Below the pieces are notes generated by a model. It was given only the letters and a program-made list of their open reading frames with translations, ran no database searches and had not been told where the DNA came from. A stretch of 28,191 nt of DNA from an uncultured Lachnospiraceae bacterium (GTDB lineage: Bacteria; Bacillota; Clostridia; Lachnospirales; Lachnospiraceae): positions 1 through 28,191 of the forward strand of contig CAJUEI010000018.1 in assembly GCA_910585255.1 (NCBI GenBank), given 5' to 3'. Position numbers and translations under genes: made by a program. Below, in pieces: positions 23,993 to 28,191 of this stretch (position 1 is its first letter; each line of letters begins with the position of its first letter).

Positions 23993-24171
23993 CTTTGTTT
24001 CTACCATCAAATAAAAATATCTATTTCTAACATTTTATACTAAAATAATATCCTGTTAGAATAGACCCTAAAACACAGAATATTCATCAAATAAAATCTT
24101 CTTTGAAACACCAGAAAAAAGAACTGCTACAAACAATACAAAAAGAAACATCCTCCCTATAAAAATTTTTA

Positions 24172-24199
24172 TTGAGTATTTCCAAAATTGTGTTATACT
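24172..24199 (+). promoter_or_regulatory. Promoter of nuclease copy 3
   Basis: TTGAGT, 16 bases, TATACT, identical to that of copy 2. Confidence 0.65.
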
Positions 24200-24250
24200 A
24201 AAACTAACAAACTGATTCTTACTAAAATGAAAAAAGAAAAGGACTTTCTG

Positions 24251-25095
24251 ATGAGTAATAAAGCAAAAATCCGAGAAGAAGCAAAAAAACTAAATCCGAT
24301 TGACAACTTAATGTTTCAGAAAATGGCAGAAGAAACCGCATTTTGCGAAGAAATTCTACAAGTCATTTTATCCGATCCCAATTTAAAAGTAATTGATACC
24401 ACTCCACAATATGTAGGAACCAATCTGCAGGGACGTTCTGTTATTTTGGATGCAAGATGTATCCTTTCTAGTGGAAAGCAAATCAATATTGAAGTACAAA
24501 AAGCAGATGATGACAACCATCAAAAACGAGTACGATACAATGGAGCTATTCTAACTACAAATATAACCGATCCAGGAACAAAATTTGAACAGGTTCCAGA
24601 TGTATGTATCATATTTATTTCCAAATTTGATCTCTTTCAATCGAGCCGTTCCCTCTATCATGTAGATCGAATTGTTCGAGAAACAGGAAAAAGGTGGAAA
24701 ATGGTTTCGAAGAACTCTATGTAAACGCCAAAGGAAATGATGGCTCTGTACTATCGGAACTGATGGAAGTATTTGTCAAGGATGATGTCTATAACAGCAA
24801 ATTTCCAATTACCTCCGACAGAAAACGTCGGTATAAACAGACAGAGGAGGGTCAAAAAGAAATGTCAGAAATCATTGAAAAAATTCGAAATGAAGGAAAA
24901 GCAGAAGGATTACGAGAAGGAAGACGAGAAGGAAGACGGGAAGGAAGACGAGAAGGAAGACAAGAAGGAAAACTAGAAACTCTTTATTCTCTAGTGAAAC
25001 AAGGGTTACTGCCCTTAACAGAAGGTGCTCTACAGGCAAATATGTCCGAAGAATCCTTTCAAAATAATATGAATAAAATATTTCCCATACAATAA
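24251..25095 (+). pseudogene. Rpn family PD-(D/E)XK nuclease gene, copy 3, with -1 frameshift
   Basis: The catalytic frame (24251-24724) has the same protein sequence as copy 2. The same break at GGAAAAAGG separates it from the C-terminal frame (24694-25095). The C-terminal part has five 12-base repeat units here, so the charged E-G-R-R stretch is the longest of the three copies. The tail matches copy 1 (LLPLTEGALQANM, KIFPIQ) more than copy 2. Whether the full protein is made depends on frameshifting; the overlap of 31 bp with a GTG preceded by AGGAAAAAG would also allow re-initiation. Confidence 0.8.
24913..24972 (+). repeat. 12-bp coding minisatellite (CGAGAAGGAAGA), five units
   Basis: Five head-to-tail units encode R-E-G-R repeats in nuclease copy 3. 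Copy 1 has about four diverged units (22800-22847) and copy 2 one, so unit number differs between paralogues. Confidence 0.85.
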
Positions 25096-25100
25096 AAAAT

Positions 25101-25131
25101 AAAAGTCGGAAAAATCTACTCCGACTTTTTT
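25101..25131 (+). terminator. Terminator after nuclease copy 3
   Basis: Same AAAAGTCGGA/TCCGACTTTT hairpin with a following T run. Confidence 0.85.
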
Positions 25132-25344
25132 CTTTGTTTCTATCATCAAATAAGGTTATCTATTTTTAATATTCTACTATTTTACAAGTCTATCTAAATC
25201 CTAATATCACTTTCTTCCTCTTTACAATTTTAAGGCCATTTAAAAATATGAAAATAAAAAATTAGACAAAGTATCTGTAGCCTCTTCAAATGCTTAACCT
25301 AAAATTTTTCACTGTCTTATTTAGAAAATTTAATCTCCTAAATA

Positions 25345-25380
25345 AAAAGAAGAAAATCATATATATGATTCTCTTCTTTT
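25345..25380 (-). terminator. Terminator after the cell-surface repeat protein gene
   Basis: AAAAGAAGA and TCTTCTTTT pair, with an inner ATCAT/ATGAT stem. On the minus strand the second arm is followed by TTTTTATTT, 20 bases past the stop codon. Confidence 0.75.
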
Positions 25381-25400
25381 TTACTTACATTTTAATAATT

Positions 25401-27326
25401 TTATTTTATAACAATTGTTATCTTAATTGGAACTGGTGTATAAATCTCTGTTGTACCTGTTGAAGTAGCGGTAAATGTTGCATTATATGTAGTACCACTC
25501 TTTATTTCTGTATCACTAGCATCATCCCATGTTATAGTTCCAGTAACTGGAGTCTCACCATTTTTAGCTGTTGCTTCTAACTTAATATCTGCCAATACTG
25601 CTGCTCCTGTGGCTGTTACAGAACTACCTGTTGCTGTTGTTAAATTAAGAGTAGCTGCTCCATCTGTAACATTTATCTCACCTGAATCTACTGTAACGGA
25701 AGAACCACTTGCAATAGTAGCTGTAATAGAACTTACAACTGGAGTAATCTCTGTAGATCCAGTCTCATCCCATTTTGCAAACAACTCTACTTTATTTTCG
25801 CCAACTGCTTGTGTTAAATCAACTGCTTCACCAGTAAAATCTGCGTTTTCATACCATCCAGCGATCTTAGAGCCTGCTTTAATTGGTGTTATATCTCCTG
25901 AACTCTTAATAACACTTTCTAGAGTATCTGTTGGAGCTGCTTTAATAGTTTTTGTTGATACTGATTTTTCTGTCTCTTTACCCGTATCATCAATTTCTAT
26001 AATTGTCCAGCTACCTTCACCAGCATTTAAAACTACATCATAATATCCCTTAACTTTTCCGTCTCCTTCTACAACAACATTATCTTTTCCAGAACCCTCT
26101 ACAGGATTTTGAATTTCTCCTGTTTCTGTTGTATCAATAGTAACGTTTTCTGTTGTATTTACTTCTACTGTCGTTACTTTTACATCCAAGCAAATAGTTA
26201 TACCTGTAGTAATAACTAACTTAGATAACTTAACTGATTTTTTCTCTTCTTCTGATGCCTCTGGCAAAGCAGTCACAACAATTGAAGTACTTGCAATAAT
26301 CTCTGGAATAACAACTTGATGTCCTAATGCTACTACAACATTATTACCACCAATAGTTACCTTTTTTTCAACTTTTGTCGATCCTTTAAAAAGAATTCTC
26401 AATGGATTTGCATTTACTGTTTTATTTGTTGTTAAATTCCCCAATAATCTACAATCTTTAAAATGTATACTCTGATTTCCACCACCATTAACCAAAGTAT
26501 CACCTTGAACCTCAACGTTACTTAAAGACACATCTCCATCTCCAACTTCAGCAGCAATCTCAAGATTACCTGTTATTACTGGTAAATCTGATATTTCTTT
26601 ATTCAGCTGGTCTGTTTTTATTGTAAGATTATTAATGTCTTTCTTTCCATATTTCTTTTCAAATTCCTTTATAAACGTAGCTGTATCAAAAGTACCAGCG
26701 TTAATCTCAACATCTACTTTTCCATTGTTAAGAGTTCCTTTCCAACCTGTTGTAGTTGTTGTAGTTGATCCGCTACCACCACTGCTACCACCAGAAGGTC
26801 TTCTATTACTGCTTACATATGTAATGGATGTTGCTGCTTTCCCATCCCACACGCCATTAGCGTCTAATGTCCATACTTGATTATCAACGGTAATGGTACC
26901 TGTCTGCATTGCTCCTGATGCTGCATCCATGTAATACCATTTCTTATCTGGTGTCTGAACCCAACCTGTCATCATTGCTCCCTTTGTTCCATTTGAGTTC
27001 GGATTCAGATAATACCACTTACCGTCTGCAGGTTTAATCCAGCCTGTCTTCATTGCTCCTGTATGGTAATCCATAAAATACCACTTACCATCCTTAGGCT
27101 TAATCCAACCAGTCTTCATAATTCCTGTGTTGTAATCCAAGAAATACCAATCACCCTTAGTATCCTGGAACCAGCCCTTTTGAACAGAACCATTAGAATT
27201 TACATACTGCCAGCCTGCTGCACTCTCTCTCCAACCAGTAGGTGCTGCCATTGCAGGTACGCAGTTACCTACTGCCAAAGCCATAGAAAGTGCGGTTACA
27301 AAACTTCTCTTCCATCTCTTTCTCAT
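25401..27326 (-). CDS. Secreted cell-wall-binding repeat protein
   Basis: 641 residues. A signal peptide is clear (MRKRWKR, hydrophobic core, cleavage after AMA near residue 27). Residues about 31-160 hold six choline-binding-type repeats (GWFQDTKGDWYFLDYNTG, GWIKPKDGKWYFMDYHTG and so on), which usually attach proteins to teichoic acids or polysaccharide. A Ser/Gly/Thr linker (GGSSGGSGSTTTTTT) follows, then a beta-rich region about 195-430, an InlB-type B repeat (AGWYENADFTGEAVDL to ELFAKWDE, about 485-520) and an Ig-like C-terminal domain. There is no LPXTG motif or membrane anchor. It probably works as a surface adhesin or structural protein. The start has AAGGAG about 11 bases upstream. 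Substrate and partner are unknown. Confidence 0.85.
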   Translation of the reverse strand: MRKRWKRSFVTALSMALAVGNCVPAMAAPTGWRESAAGWQYVNSNGSVQKGWFQDTKGDWYFLDYNTGIMKTGWIKPKDGKWYFMDYHTGAMKTGWIKPADGKWYYLNPNSNGTKGAMMTGWVQTPDKKWYYMDAASGAMQTGTITVDNQVWTLDANGVWDGKAATSITYVSSNRRPSGGSSGGSGSTTTTTTGWKGTLNNGKVDVEINAGTFDTATFIKEFEKKYGKKDINNLTIKTDQLNKEISDLPVITGNLEIAAEVGDGDVSLSNVEVQGDTLVNGGGNQSIHFKDCRLLGNLTTNKTVNANPLRILFKGSTKVEKKVTIGGNNVVVALGHQVVIPEIIASTSIVVTALPEASEEEKKSVKLSKLVITTGITICLDVKVTTVEVNTTENVTIDTTETGEIQNPVEGSGKDNVVVEGDGKVKGYYDVVLNAGEGSWTIIEIDDTGKETEKSVSTKTIKAAPTDTLESVIKSSGDITPIKAGSKIAGWYENADFTGEAVDLTQAVGENKVELFAKWDETGSTEITPVVSSITATIASGSSVTVDSGEINVTDGAATLNLTTATGSSVTATGAAVLADIKLEATAKNGETPVTGTITWDDASDTEIKSGTTYNATFTATSTGTTEIYTPVPIKITIVIK

Positions 27327-27812
27327 AAATCGAATTTCTCCTTCCTTTAAGCTACTAAATATTTATGCCGTATATATAAAACAGGCACTCCTTCTACTTC
27401 AATCCAAATGAAAAAGTCCCCGATGGCATTTAACCGTATTATACACTAAAATTTCAATTTGTATTTAGACTTTGCATAAATGACATGTTTTTTCTTCAAA
27501 AACTACATTTCAAATCAAAATGATGTGTATTTCATTGGAGATGTTCTCCCAACTTCTACCAGGAAAACCAATTTCTTCCTTATTATAATAGCATCTAACT
27601 TTTACTTTTTCCCCCCTTTACCCCTTTACAACTTGCAACTATTTTATCGGCTTCCCCAAAAGAATCTTTAACCTTATTTTTCTTACTATTTTTTAACAAA
27701 AATGTAACTTTTACCTAACACATCATCCTCTCTCCATACTTCTCCTCAAATAAACGCCATTCTAAACCAAAAAGCCAGCCAGCCAAACCAATCCTTTCAT
27801 CCGAAACACACA
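27327..27812. other. 486-bp intergenic region, no gene
   Basis: No reading frame with a ribosome site is convincing. On the minus strand a TATAAT at 27443-27438 lies about 110 bases before the repeat-protein gene, with only a weak -35 box (AATACA), so it is a possible promoter for that gene. The remainder is AT-rich with pyrimidine tracts; I see nothing else. Confidence 0.5.
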
Positions 27813-27952
27813 GGGGGTATCATTAGAAGATTCTCTGCAGGGGTATTGCTTCCCGCCGGCACTTAGATGCTGTCTTTCAGCATCTTATGTGCCCGCTGCG
27901 AGGAAGCCTTAGTGCAAACGGCCCCAGCAGAGAATCTTCTAATGATACCCCC
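27813..27952. repeat. 140-bp palindromic element with 26-bp perfect arms
   Basis: Arms at 27813-27838 and 27927-27952 are perfect complements (outer bases GGGGG/CCCCC). Inside, GGGG pairs with CCCC (27840-27843 with 27922-27925), GCTTCC with GGAAGC (27848-27853 with 27902-27907), and a central hairpin runs 27858-27893 (GGCAC, GATGCTG, loop TCTTT, CAGCATC, GTGCC). It is unrelated in sequence to the repeat copies A-D. It could be a MITE-like element or a small RNA. Not recognised. Confidence 0.8.
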
Positions 27953-28029
27953 GTCCTGTCCGGTTCACGCCCCCAAATAACACCTCCACAAAACAAAAAA
28001 AGAGCCTCTCATAAAGCTCCCAACAAAAA

Positions 28030-28121
28030 GCACGAGACGGGAATCGAACCCGCCACCCCTTCCTCAATACTAGGAAAAACTCTGATCTAAAAAAGATTCT
28101 CTACCACTGAGCTACTCGTGC
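28030..28121 (-). tRNA. tRNA-like gene with long variable arm, identity unresolved
   Basis: Minus strand, 92 nt. The acceptor arms GCACGAG/CTCGTGC pair over 7 bp, the D arm (GCTC, AGTGGTA, GAG) is ordinary, and the T arm GCGGG-TTCGATT-CCCGT is canonical. Between them is a 44-nt segment containing a possible long arm (TTTTTCCT with AGGAAGGG) but no clean 5-bp anticodon stem with 7-nt loop. The best fit leaves mismatches around TTAGAT. It may be a class II tRNA with an unusual anticodon arm, or a decayed tRNA. No CCA is encoded. Confidence 0.55.
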
Positions 28122-28141
28122 CTATTACATTCCAATAAAAA

Positions 28142-28191
28142 AGCGGGTGATGGGAATCGAACCCACGTATCTAGCTTGGAAGGCTAGTGTT
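28142..28191 (-). tRNA. tRNA-Gly(TCC), 5' part beyond the window
   Basis: The visible 3' part shows the anticodon arm CTAGC-CTTCCAA-GCTAG (anticodon TCC), the T arm GTGGG-TTCGATT-CCCAT and the acceptor strand CACCCGC. The D arm and 5' acceptor strand lie past position 28191. CCA is not encoded. Confidence 0.92.

Larger units (their letters stand above)
23029..25095 (+). repeat. Tandem direct duplication, unit about 1072 bp
   Basis: The block starting at 23029 (CTTTGAAACACC) recurs at 24101, offset 1072 bp, with promoter, leader and the first reading frame practically identical. Divergence is concentrated in the E-G-x-x repeat region and the spacer after the terminator. This is a recent tandem duplication. 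Confidence 0.85.

Noticed and set aside
25609..26043. 144-codon plus-strand frame opposite the surface protein gene
   Set aside because: It is the mirror of a Thr/Val-rich coding sequence, with no ribosome site or recognisable protein features.

Overview
The window looks like a chromosomal stretch of a low-GC Gram-positive anaerobe, most likely a Clostridia/Lachnospiraceae relative. The reasons are strong AGGAGG-type ribosome sites, AT-rich spacers, a feo operon with FeoB-associated Cys-rich and short Fur-like genes, tyrosine-free recombination built on large serine recombinases, Rpn/PD-(D/E)XK genes and choline-binding-type repeats. No 16S rRNA is present, so the genus is not determined.

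Layout. Positions 1-577 hold two head-to-head copies of a roughly 255-bp structured repeat. Positions 600-3553 carry a DUF4397 protein, a pyridoxamine kinase and a NodB-type deacetylase. Positions 3639-5802 are a minus-strand operon of ECF-like sigma factor, its membrane anti-sigma-like partner and a small ppGpp synthetase. Positions 5877-17862 are a minus-strand recombination island with five large serine recombinases, two small accessory ORFs (one TnpW-like), a GH1 beta-glucosidase, a chemotaxis receptor and two more copies of the structured repeat. Positions 17924-21463 are the iron-uptake operon feoA-feoA-feoB-Cys-rich protein-Fur-like, controlled by GTTAG/CTAAC dyads. A divergent DtxR/MntR-type regulator follows; its leader is interrupted by a transposase-less IS200/IS605-like remnant. 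Positions 22540-25095 hold three copies of a frameshifted Rpn-type nuclease gene. Positions 25401-27326 encode a secreted repeat protein. The right end has a 140-bp palindromic element, an odd tRNA-like gene and a partial tRNA-Gly.

The most notable result is that one serine recombinase gene is cut in two by a 4.23-kb element (about 12871-17101) carrying its own serine recombinase, a methyl-accepting chemotaxis protein and one structured repeat. The halves lie in the same orientation. The element ends are imperfect inverted repeats flanked by a shared TTT, and joining the halves at that triplet restores one 312-codon reading frame with the conserved family motif intact. The gene directly downstream is another recombinase, so excision could restore a two-recombinase operon.

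The second notable result is the structured repeat. Four copies differ in sequence in their long arms, yet the arms still pair, while a 39-base core is conserved. This is the pattern expected of a folded RNA or a hairpin-forming mobile element. I do not recognise it as a named family.
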